Origin: Lachnospiraceae bacterium
Lineage (GTDB): Bacteria > Bacillota > Clostridia > Lachnospirales > Lachnospiraceae
NCBI GenBank assembly: GCA_021199395.1
Contig: JAJQIE010000043.1
Coordinates: forward strand, 1 to 18,747
DNA: 18,747 nucleotides
Direction: 5' to 3'
Notes under the pieces: generated by a model
The model's input: only the letters and a program-made list of their open reading frames with translations
What the model was told of the DNA's origin: nothing
Databases searched by the model: none
Program-made: the position numbers and the translations under genes
Part shown: positions 8,601 through 14,523 of the stretch, piece by piece
Layout of the letters: each line of letters opens with the position of its first letter
Position numbering within the stretch: the first letter of the stretch is position 1

Positions 8601-9051
8601 TTCCTCGTTCCTTGCAAGCAGCGCGAACCCCGACCCAGGTGTGCACGGGCGCGGATTTGTAGCCCGTTTAAGCGGCTCCACCGCGGAATTCATTCATATG
8701 TGGACACTGATGATGTTCGGTGAAAAGCCATTTGACCTGGATGAGAAGGATGGGACCCTGACGCTTTCCCTGCGGCCGGCTCTTCCTGCGTGGCTCATAC
8801 CGGAGGATGGCATTGTTGAGGCCAGATTCCTTGGGAACACGATCGTGAGATATCATTTCCCGGAGCAGAAGGATTATCTGCCGGGACAGTATGAGATTGA
8901 GAAAATGAACCTTATGTATGATGGTTCCCGGAGCTCATGTGGTTCCGACGACGGGGCAGGGATCGGGTATGATACCGGGGTTCTGCCAGAGACGGCCGCG
9001 CTGGATGTCAGAGAAGGAAAGGTGCAAACGATCGAGGTATTTTTTCTATGA
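5635..9051 (+). CDS. Large GH94-like phosphorylase (phosphorylase 2), possible 1,2-beta-oligoglucan phosphorylase type
   Basis: A 1138-aa cytoplasmic protein without a signal peptide. ATG 5635 is set by GAGGAGGA overlapping the stop of phosphorylase 1 (stop 5622-5624, start 10 nt later), which shows tight translational coupling. It is longer than the usual GH94 enzyme of about 800 aa. The N-terminus (PTFASFLPGISGIRGIPLW, YYVNRGQ, FRTFLRVNG) and SQGNGNFRDVNQNRR near residues 450-465 recall, from memory, the large GH94 group with the Listeria 1,2-beta-oligoglucan phosphorylase. A barrel segment GYWTDHWTYNLDLIENYL and the catalytic-region motif GGKPGWYDALNGLPG (D720) follow. The usual DWND reads GWYD here, so only the second aspartate is kept. 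Polar inserts lie near residues 149-180, 397-423, 516-532 and 645-669. With the downstream transporter, it probably phosphorolyses an imported oligosaccharide. The superfamily is likely; the substrate is a guess. Confidence 0.75.
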   Translation: MSRKAEAYVIQNYGKKPTFASFLPGISGIRGIPLWCYYVNRGQCMVIFGAENKDKAIMEFFPAQDAYQNVKRTGFRTFLRVNGAFTEPFADEGRPHEMRIYKNSLEIAQTASGLRTEASYFTLPNEEIGALVRAVTVTFEGGDASSVGSVSTANMDVKKADAADTKATEPGKSAQAEDVIELELLDGMPAVVPYGLSIEMTKMMKELSVAWMESEVVDDGISCYRVRASMGDSAVVRAVEGANFSIGTTPDGTRVTAVADPQAVFAYDSSLGDPVVFANEGLDGVNARPQMRQNRFPCSFFGIKKTLHKGESLTLYEVIGQAEQMKELRAFGEKKLDAAYFTEKRETAIRLGEDLGAHMDCHTADPVFDEYCRYTFMDNALRGGVPVLLGGLEEPCDRKTPLSDDAPLANSDRKKNQKGAGAKVFYVYSRKHGDLERDYNYFSMMPEFYSQGNGNFRDVNQNRRCDPLFFPFVGDFNVRTFYSLLQPDGYNPLGVEKITYELDKAACPELFPEARSCADSPEKNSLPDSGETFTFTPGSLYRMLSKKESGENLERVLNRCIFLATPLVNGKFGEGYWTDHWTYNLDLIENYLRVFPEKEEELLYTPECTWFRPQAGVLERRKRYEKTEQGIRQYHSLVEVPLRNASADIPSEGRDGRPAKEERAVHPENDLLLCDDYGTGRVIHATIMEKLLMLCLTKFAALDVCGMGIEMEGGKPGWYDALNGLPGLLGSSVCELGELSRNLEYTIRSLKKYGRDVETLAELAEFFEAVHEIAHEEKEDLLAPGESISFWNRVNDAKEAYHAKLYSGVSGKKVSLKAENLVPALEEWLLLVNAGLRKATEAGDGICPSYFYYNVTAYEESEKGILPTHFEQVSLPRFLEGPVHALRLSSPEAEKKKLYGRIKESALYDKKLSMYKVNEPLAGSSFELGRCRAFTPGWLENESIWLHMEYKYLLELLKSGLYEEFFRDLHAAAIPFLNPEVYGRSTYENSSFLASSANPDPGVHGRGFVARLSGSTAEFIHMWTLMMFGEKPFDLDEKDGTLTLSLRPALPAWLIPEDGIVEARFLGNTIVRYHFPEQKDYLPGQYEIEKMNLMYDGSRSSCGSDDGAGIGYDTGVLPETAALDVREGKVQTIEVFFL

Positions 9052-9104
9052 AAAAACGACACCTTAATAAAAAATGAACCACTTTTTTCAGCGGACAGAA
9101 TTTT

Positions 9105-9110
9105 TATAAT
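9105..9110 (+). promoter_or_regulatory. Candidate -10 box upstream of the binding-protein gene
   Basis: A perfect TATAAT lies in the AT-rich 107-nt gap between phosphorylase 2 and the binding-protein gene. The -35 position is only T-rich (CTTTTT at 9082-9087, 17-nt spacing), so this is a weak call. An internal promoter here would raise binding-protein expression over the enzymes. There is no terminator in the gap, so readthrough is also expected. Confidence 0.45.
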
Positions 9111-9158
9111 AAATACATCTTTGAAAGAGAAATAAAAACAAAAAGGAGGAATATTGAA

Positions 9159-10511
9159 ATGAGAGTAAGAAAGAGTATGGCAAAGCTTCTTGCCGGAACA
9201 ATGGCAGTGTCCATGGCGTCGGTCGGCGTTACCGCATCCGCGGAAGGATATGAGGGCGAAAGCCTGGTAGTCTGGACGCTGGCAAATGACCTGATTGATT
9301 TTGGCGACAAATTTGCGGAAACATACGGCGTGGACGTTGAGACAGTCGTAATCGAACCGGCAAACTATCCGACCAAGGTACAGACCGCGCTGCTGGCGGG
9401 CGAGTCCGAGCCGGATATCATCGTGGCGGAGCCTCAGATGCTGGAGAGCTTCTATGAGGCAGGCTTCTTTGCGGATCTGGATCAGTTCGGCGCACAGGAT
9501 TACGCGGATCAGATCGTAGATTATGTATGGCAGGCAGGACAGAGCTCCGACGGCGTACAGAGAGCGATCTCCTATCAGATCACACCGGCTGGTATGTATT
9601 ATCGCCGTGACATCGCCGAGGAAGTATTCGGGACGGCTGATCCGGATGAGATTGCCAAATTATTTGCGGATTACGCGACCATCCTTGAAACAGCACAGAC
9701 TTTGAAGGACGCGGGCTATCGCATTTTTGCTTCCGATGCGGAGATGAATTATTTTTCAGGCAGTGAGGCATGGGTAGTAGATGGCGCATTGAATGTAGCG
9801 CAGTCCAGATATGATTATATGGATCTTTGCATCTCCCTTTATCAGAATGATCTGACCGCTTACGCGAACCAGTGGTCCACACCGTGGTATCAGGCGATGG
9901 CGGGCGAGGTTCCGATCCTGACCGCAGATATCCAGAACTACGCGGATGATTCCGTAAACGTATGGGATTCTGAGGAATTCGCAGAGGCGACAGCGGATTA
10001 TGAGAAGACAGAAGTATTCGCGTTCGGTCTTCCGAGCTGGGGCGTGCTGACTATGAGAGATAACGTAGGCGAGACCTCCGGTCTCTGGGGCGTATGCGCA
10101 GGACCGAGCTATGGCTTCGGCGGCGGTACATACATCGGTATTTCTTCTCAGTCCAAGAAGCAGGAGCTTGCATGGGAATTCGTGAAGTTCTGTACTCTGA
10201 ATGAAGATACTGCTGAATGGTGGATCGACTACTCCGAGGGCGACGCGGTTTCCCTGATCTCCGTACTGGAAGCGCATGCAGACGATGAGAACGAAGTATA
10301 CGGCGGACAGAAGCTGTACGCACTGTGGCTGGAGCTGGCGGAAGGCATCGATTATTCCCTTGTTACATCTTATGATACCGCAATCGGCGACGCATGGGGC
10401 AGCGCGATTTCCTCTATTAAGACCGGAGAGATGTCACAAGAGGATGCGATCAGCAATTTCTATGACACGATCGAATCGACTTATCCGGAACTGACCGTTA
10501 CGAGAGAGTAA
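9159..10511 (+). CDS. Family-1 extracellular sugar-binding protein of an ABC importer
   Basis: A 450-aa exported solute-binding protein of the MalE/UgpB type, preceded by AAGGAGGA 8 nt before the ATG. The signal peptide spans residues 1-28: charged MRVRKSMAK, a hydrophobic core and an ASA site before EGYEGESLVVWT. There is no cysteine at the cleavage region, so it is not a standard lipoprotein, which is unusual for a Gram-positive binding protein. Family features include the first strand LVVWTLAN, the PTKVQTALLAGESEPDIIVAE segment near residues 67-88, and many tryptophans and tyrosines suited to sugar stacking. It lies between the two phosphorylases and two permeases, so it should capture the oligosaccharide they degrade. 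A stable hairpin follows the gene. Family and role are well supported; the ligand is unknown. Confidence 0.9.
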   Translation: MRVRKSMAKLLAGTMAVSMASVGVTASAEGYEGESLVVWTLANDLIDFGDKFAETYGVDVETVVIEPANYPTKVQTALLAGESEPDIIVAEPQMLESFYEAGFFADLDQFGAQDYADQIVDYVWQAGQSSDGVQRAISYQITPAGMYYRRDIAEEVFGTADPDEIAKLFADYATILETAQTLKDAGYRIFASDAEMNYFSGSEAWVVDGALNVAQSRYDYMDLCISLYQNDLTAYANQWSTPWYQAMAGEVPILTADIQNYADDSVNVWDSEEFAEATADYEKTEVFAFGLPSWGVLTMRDNVGETSGLWGVCAGPSYGFGGGTYIGISSQSKKQELAWEFVKFCTLNEDTAEWWIDYSEGDAVSLISVLEAHADDENEVYGGQKLYALWLELAEGIDYSLVTSYDTAIGDAWGSAISSIKTGEMSQEDAISNFYDTIESTYPELTVTRE

Positions 10512-10563
10512 GAAAAACAGGCAGCACAAGACTTATAAGTGACGGGTCGACAGGTTCAAAAGC

Positions 10564-10596
10564 GGCGCCAGACATCCACAGCGGGTGCCTGGCGTC
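10564..10596 (+). promoter_or_regulatory. Intergenic stem-loop between binding-protein and permease genes
   Basis: GGCGCCAGACATCC (10564-10577) pairs with GGGTGCCTGGCGTC (10583-10596) around the loop ACAGC. That is 14 positions with one A-C mismatch and two G-U pairs. A short U-run (10604-10608) follows only after 7 unpaired bases, so full termination is doubtful. Such hairpins commonly stabilise the upstream binding-protein mRNA or partly terminate before the permeases. The exact role here is inference. Confidence 0.6.
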
Positions 10597-10692
10597 TCAG
10601 AGCTTTTTACGAAGCGATATACTGGCGGACATGAGGCGCGAAGCTGCCGGAGAACTGTGAAACCTTCAAAAAGTTCGAAAAGAGGGAATCCT

Positions 10693-11625
10693 ATGAAAGA
10701 TAAACCCATAAGAAAAAAGAAAGCTCTGGACAGGTATAACCGGATGGGTTACCTTTTCTGCGCACCGTTTGTGATCGTATTTCTGATTTTTTCTGTGTAT
10801 CCGGTTTTCCGGACGCTCTATATCAGTTTTACTGACGCCAAACTGACGACGCTGAATTCAAGCTTTACCGGACTGTCCAATTATATAAGAGTCATCAACG
10901 ACAAATTTTTCTGGAAAGCGCTCGGCAATACCGTGCGGATCTGGGGTGTGAACATCGTCCTTCAGCTGGGACTCGCGTTCCTGCTCACGATCGTATTCAG
11001 CGATGTGAAATACAAAATGCGCGGACTCGGTGTTTTCCGCGCCCTGTACTATCTTCCGAACATCATTGCCGCGACCTCCATTGCCTTTTTGTTCCAGACC
11101 CTTCTGGACTGGCGGTATGGTACGTTCAATCAGATCATCAATATGGTTTACAAGTTCTTTGGACAGAGCTACAACCCGGTAGACTGGCTGGGATCTTCTT
11201 CAACGGCGGGGTACGTGATCGCGGTGATCAGTGCCTGGATGTGGTTCGGCAATTCCTTTATCATGCTGATGGCCGGCGTGCAGGGTATCTCGAAGGAATA
11301 CTTTGAGTCCGCTGCCATCGACGGTGCGAACCGCTGGAAGATCTTCGGAAAGATCACTCTGCCGCTGCTGCGGCCGATCATGCTGTATGTGACGATTACC
11401 TCTCTGATCGGCGGACTGCAGATGTTCGATCTGCCGTATCTGATGTCCTCGAAGAGCAGCGCGTCATACCAGTCTATTCAGACGGTGGTAATGTATCTCT
11501 ATAAATTCGGCTTTGAGACCGGAACGACCCAGATCGGCTATGCGTCGGCAATCGCTTACGTGCTGTTCCTGATCATTCTCGTATTCTCTGTGCTCCAGCT
11601 GAAATTCTTGAATAAGGAGGATTGA
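10693..11625 (+). CDS. Sugar ABC transporter permease, MalF/UgpA type
   Basis: A 310-aa integral membrane protein with about six membrane helices, the first at residues 19-37 (GYLFCAPFVIVFLIFSVYP). The EAA loop that contacts the ATPase is clear near residues 202-227 (EYFESAAIDGANRWKIF, then LP). I took ATG 10693 because GAGGGA lies just upstream and the lysine-rich MKDKPIRKKK is a normal cytoplasmic start. An in-frame upstream start at 10585 would run through the hairpin and add an atypical 36-residue tail. It forms the membrane channel with the next gene, whose ribosome binding site lies inside its 3' end. No ATPase gene is present in the window. Confidence 0.93.
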   Translation: MKDKPIRKKKALDRYNRMGYLFCAPFVIVFLIFSVYPVFRTLYISFTDAKLTTLNSSFTGLSNYIRVINDKFFWKALGNTVRIWGVNIVLQLGLAFLLTIVFSDVKYKMRGLGVFRALYYLPNIIAATSIAFLFQTLLDWRYGTFNQIINMVYKFFGQSYNPVDWLGSSSTAGYVIAVISAWMWFGNSFIMLMAGVQGISKEYFESAAIDGANRWKIFGKITLPLLRPIMLYVTITSLIGGLQMFDLPYLMSSKSSASYQSIQTVVMYLYKFGFETGTTQIGYASAIAYVLFLIILVFSVLQLKFLNKED

Positions 11626-11629
11626 TCGT

Positions 11630-12463
11630 ATGTCAACATGGGATAAAGCAAAAAAAGGAATTCTCTATTTCCTTCTGATCCTCCTGGCGGTGACCTGCCT
11701 GATCCCGTTTCTTCTGATGATGGTCAACGCTACAAGAAGCGGAAGCGAGATCGTGAGCTCGTTCACGCTGATACCGAGTACGCATCTGAAGGAGAACTGG
11801 GAGGCTGTATTTTCCTATTTTAATCTGTTCAAGGGCATGTTCAACAGCGTTCTTGTAGCCGTACCGGCGACGCTGCTGTGCGCGTACTTTTCTTCCCTGA
11901 CCGCTTACGCGCTGGCAATGTACAAGTTTAAGGGAAACAAGGTACTGTTTTATACGATTCTCGTCTTTATGATGATTCCGGGGCAGCTGAGCCTGATCGG
12001 TTTCTACAACTTATGTACCTCCCTGCATCTGGTGAACTCGTATATCCCGCTGATCATACCGGCGATCGCCTCTCCGGGGACCGTATTCTTTCTGCGCCAG
12101 TACGTCCTGTCCACGCTTCCTCCGGAGCTGATCGAGGCAGCGCGGATCGACGGCGCGAATGAAATCTATTCGTTTCATAAGATCGTGATCCCGATCATGT
12201 CTCCGGGCATTGCGACCATGTCGATTGGCTGCTTTATCGGCAACTGGAACAGCTACCTGCTGCCGATGATCATCCTGAACAAGAACGAAAAATTCACCCT
12301 GCCGGTGATGATGGCGACGCTGAAGGCCTCCACGGATATCAACGCGAATCAGGGCGCGATCTACCTTGCGGTAGCGATCTCGGTCATCCCGATCATTATC
12401 GTGTTCTGCTTCTGCTCAAAGTACATCATCGGAAGTATCTCCGCGGGCAGCGTGAAAGGGTGA
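11630..12463 (+). CDS. Sugar ABC transporter permease, MalG/UgpE type
   Basis: A 277-aa membrane protein with about six helices, the first at residues 10-32. It has the EAA motif PPELIEAARIDGANEIYSF near residues 164-182, followed by HKIVIPIMSPGI. AAGGAGG (11614-11620) lies in the end of the previous gene and the two reading frames are 4 nt apart, so they are translationally coupled and should pair as a heterodimer. In this class the ATPase is often a shared MsmK/MalK protein encoded elsewhere, which would explain its absence here. It is the last gene of the transport and phosphorolysis block and is followed by a strong stem-loop. Confidence 0.93.
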   Translation: MSTWDKAKKGILYFLLILLAVTCLIPFLLMMVNATRSGSEIVSSFTLIPSTHLKENWEAVFSYFNLFKGMFNSVLVAVPATLLCAYFSSLTAYALAMYKFKGNKVLFYTILVFMMIPGQLSLIGFYNLCTSLHLVNSYIPLIIPAIASPGTVFFLRQYVLSTLPPELIEAARIDGANEIYSFHKIVIPIMSPGIATMSIGCFIGNWNSYLLPMIILNKNEKFTLPVMMATLKASTDINANQGAIYLAVAISVIPIIIVFCFCSKYIIGSISAGSVKG

Positions 12464-12515
12464 TTCAAAAGTAATACAGCAAGTACAGACATACAGGCAT
12501 TTAAAAAATACAAAA

Positions 12516-12542
12516 ATAAGTTTCTTATTGGTTATAAGTTTC
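12516..12542 (+). repeat. Direct repeat ATAAGTTTC, 18-bp period
   Basis: ATAAGTTTC occurs at 12516-12524 and again at 12534-12542. The first copy also sits in a small inverted repeat, AATAAG-TTT-CTTATT (12515-12529). The second copy overlaps the left arm of the stem-loop at 12537. It may be a regulator site (AraC-type proteins often bind direct repeats) or part of an alternative RNA fold. Confidence 0.5.
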
Positions 12543-12614
12543 CCAATCTGCTTGGATTATAGGAAATGGCTAATGTCGATTCCTTAATATATACTGGCAG
12601 ATTGGGAGACTTTT
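12537..12614 (+). terminator. Long stem-loop terminator after the permease genes
   Basis: AGTTTCCCAATCTGC (12537-12551) pairs with GCAGATTGGGAGACT (12597-12611): 15 bp with a single wobble, followed by TTTTATTT. The 45-nt apical region is unusually long for a terminator and holds its own 5-bp arms, AGGAA (12561-12565) and TTCCT (12580-12584). It probably ends the permease transcript, 73 nt after the stop. A regulatory RNA structure is an alternative. Confidence 0.7.
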
Positions 12615-12645
12615 ATTTAAGTGAATCCATTTTAACTCAAAACAA

Positions 12646-12674
12646 TTTACTTTTAACCTTTGAAAAGTTATAAT
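12646..12674 (+). promoter_or_regulatory. Sigma-A-type promoter of the sensing block
   Basis: TTTACT (12646-12651), a 17-nt spacer and a perfect TATAAT (12669-12674). Transcription should start near 12681, about 25 nt before the GTG start at 12706. It lies after the stem-loop terminator, so the binding-protein, kinase and regulator genes form a separate transcription unit. Confidence 0.7.
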
Positions 12675-12705
12675 TTAATAAATCAGGTGAAAAGAGAGGG
12701 ATACC

Positions 12706-14424
12706 GTGAACGGGAAAAGAATGAGAAATAAAATAAAAATCCGGGGGAAGGACTGCGGAACGCTGGCTGCGGGCTTTCTGGCGCTGGCCATATCCGGCAG
12801 CTTTATTACCCTGAATACGATCTGCGCCTCTGCGGGGGGCGATGGTGCGGCAACGCTTTCCCGGACAGACTCTGTGGAGACAGGCTCCGCGCAGGAGACG
12901 ACCTCCGCGCCCGGATGGTCCGGGTATGCCGATGAGCCGATCACGCTCAGCTGGTATATCAATTATTCCTGGTTTGACACAGACTGGGGAGAGAATGCAG
13001 TCTCGCAGAAGATCACAGAGGAGACTGGCGTCACGGTGAATTTTGTCACTCCGGCTGGCACGGAGACGGAGAAGCTCGCCGCGATGATCTCCGCGAATTC
13101 GCTGCCGGATATCATCACGCTTGGCTGGTGGGAAACTCAGCTTGATGAGATGATTGCGAAGGATATGGTCTACGCGCTCAATGATCTGGCGGAAGAATAT
13201 GAGCCATACTTTTTCACGGTGGCGGATGATGAGGTGATCGCCTGGTACCAGAAGGAGGATGGGAACCTTTACTGCTATCCGAACTCTACGTACACGCCGT
13301 CAGATTATGAGACGTGCGATACGATTGGCTCGAATCAGACCTTTCTGGTAAGGAAGGACATCTACGAGGCCATCGGCAGCCCGGATATGTCGACTCCGGA
13401 GGGCTTTATGGATGCGGTCCGGATGGCGGCGGAGCTGTTCCCGGAAGTGGGCGGGGAGCCGCTGATCCCGATCGGCGCGGATGTGTTTACCTCTGAAGGC
13501 TGCAATTCCTTTGACCTGTACCTGCAGAATTTTCTCGCGGTTCCGTATGAGGACGAGGACGGCGCGTATTACGACCGCTACACGGATGAGGAATACATTG
13601 CCTGGCTGAAGGTATTCCGGCAGCTAAATGAGGAAGGCTATCTGGCGACGGATATTTTTGTTGACCAGAGGACACAGATGGAGGAAAAAATCGCGCAGGG
13701 GCGGTATTTCTGTATGCTGTATCAGCGCACGGATATGGAGGATCAGGAGAAATCTCTGTACGCGAATGATCCGGACAGCATTTATATCGCTGTGGACGGC
13801 CCGGCCAACAGTGCGGGGGACGATCCGGTGCTGCCTGGCGCCGGGCTGAATGGCTGGACGGTGACGCTGATTTCGAAGAACTGCTCTGACCCGGAGCGGG
13901 CGATTGAGCTGCTCACTTATCTGATGAGCGAGGAGGGACAGCTCGTGACGTTTCTCGGCGTGGAGGGCGTCACCTACGACGTCGTGGATGGCGCTTATGT
14001 GGTAAAGGAGGAGGTGCAGGAGCTGCTGAATACGGACCGGTCAGAATATGACCGGCTGTACGGGGCGGATAACGCATACTGGATGATGCAGAATAATGTC
14101 CTTCAGCTTCAGTGGAGCCAGTCCTCTGACGATTCTGCGGATCCATGTCTGGCGATGGAGGAGTGGACATACCCCTATACGCATTACCTTGGCCAGTACG
14201 AGCTCAGCTTTTCTCTGGATACAGAGGTCGGATACAGCTGGAATGCCATCAATGTACTCTGGGGAGAGACTCTGCCGGAGCTTCTCCTGGCCTCCACGGA
14301 GGAAGAATTTGATGAAATACTGGCTGCCTTTGCAGAAGAACGCGACGCGCTGGGTTATGACGAGGTGGCGGCAGCCTGTACAGAAAAGATTCAGGAGGCA
14401 AAAGCCCGTCTGGGTCTGGAGTAG
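12706..14424 (+). CDS. LplA-type extracellular solute-binding protein without permeases
   Basis: A 572-aa exported binding protein of the long COG1653/LplA-like type. I chose GTG 12706 because GAGAGGG ends 5 nt upstream; ATG 12721 is an alternative. The N-terminus is basic (residues 4-15), followed by a hydrophobic helix at about 19-39 and a possible signal peptidase I site ASA-GG at 41-45. C40 sits in LNTIC, a poor lipobox. Residues 44-75 form a Ser/Thr/Gly linker, then PITLSWYINYSWF starts the domain. LAAMISANSLPDIITLG resembles the family's conserved loop, and ERAIELLTYLMSEEGQ is the usual C-terminal helix. The gene has its own promoter and lies 99 nt before a histidine kinase gene. No LplB/LplC-type permeases are adjacent. 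It may present ligand to the kinase, which is inference. Confidence 0.85.
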   Translation: MNGKRMRNKIKIRGKDCGTLAAGFLALAISGSFITLNTICASAGGDGAATLSRTDSVETGSAQETTSAPGWSGYADEPITLSWYINYSWFDTDWGENAVSQKITEETGVTVNFVTPAGTETEKLAAMISANSLPDIITLGWWETQLDEMIAKDMVYALNDLAEEYEPYFFTVADDEVIAWYQKEDGNLYCYPNSTYTPSDYETCDTIGSNQTFLVRKDIYEAIGSPDMSTPEGFMDAVRMAAELFPEVGGEPLIPIGADVFTSEGCNSFDLYLQNFLAVPYEDEDGAYYDRYTDEEYIAWLKVFRQLNEEGYLATDIFVDQRTQMEEKIAQGRYFCMLYQRTDMEDQEKSLYANDPDSIYIAVDGPANSAGDDPVLPGAGLNGWTVTLISKNCSDPERAIELLTYLMSEEGQLVTFLGVEGVTYDVVDGAYVVKEEVQELLNTDRSEYDRLYGADNAYWMMQNNVLQLQWSQSSDDSADPCLAMEEWTYPYTHYLGQYELSFSLDTEVGYSWNAINVLWGETLPELLLASTEEEFDEILAAFAEERDALGYDEVAAACTEKIQEAKARLGLE

Positions 14425-14434
14425 AGGACAAAAA

Positions 14435-14450
14435 CGCCGGAGCTCTGGCG
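14435..14450 (+). other. Small hairpin between binding-protein and kinase genes
   Basis: CGCCGG (14435-14440) and CTGGCG (14445-14450) pair around AGCT with one G-U pair. There is no U-tract, so it is probably not a terminator. It might adjust the ratio of binding protein to kinase. Confidence 0.35.
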
Positions 14451-14523
14451 GGAAAAGAAAAATACGGGTAACTGTGAAGGTACGGAACAGGTACAAATAC
14501 GGAAAGATCAGGAATAAACGGAT

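Noticed and set aside
9049..9090. TGAAAAAA / TTTTTTCA inverted repeat after phosphorylase 2
   Set aside because: The stem is only A-T pairs apart from one G-C, with a 26-nt loop, so it is too weak to be called a terminator.
10585..10692. Upstream in-frame start for the first permease
   Set aside because: It would begin inside the stem-loop and add an atypical 36-residue tail. The ATG at 10693 has a ribosome binding site and a normal N-terminus.
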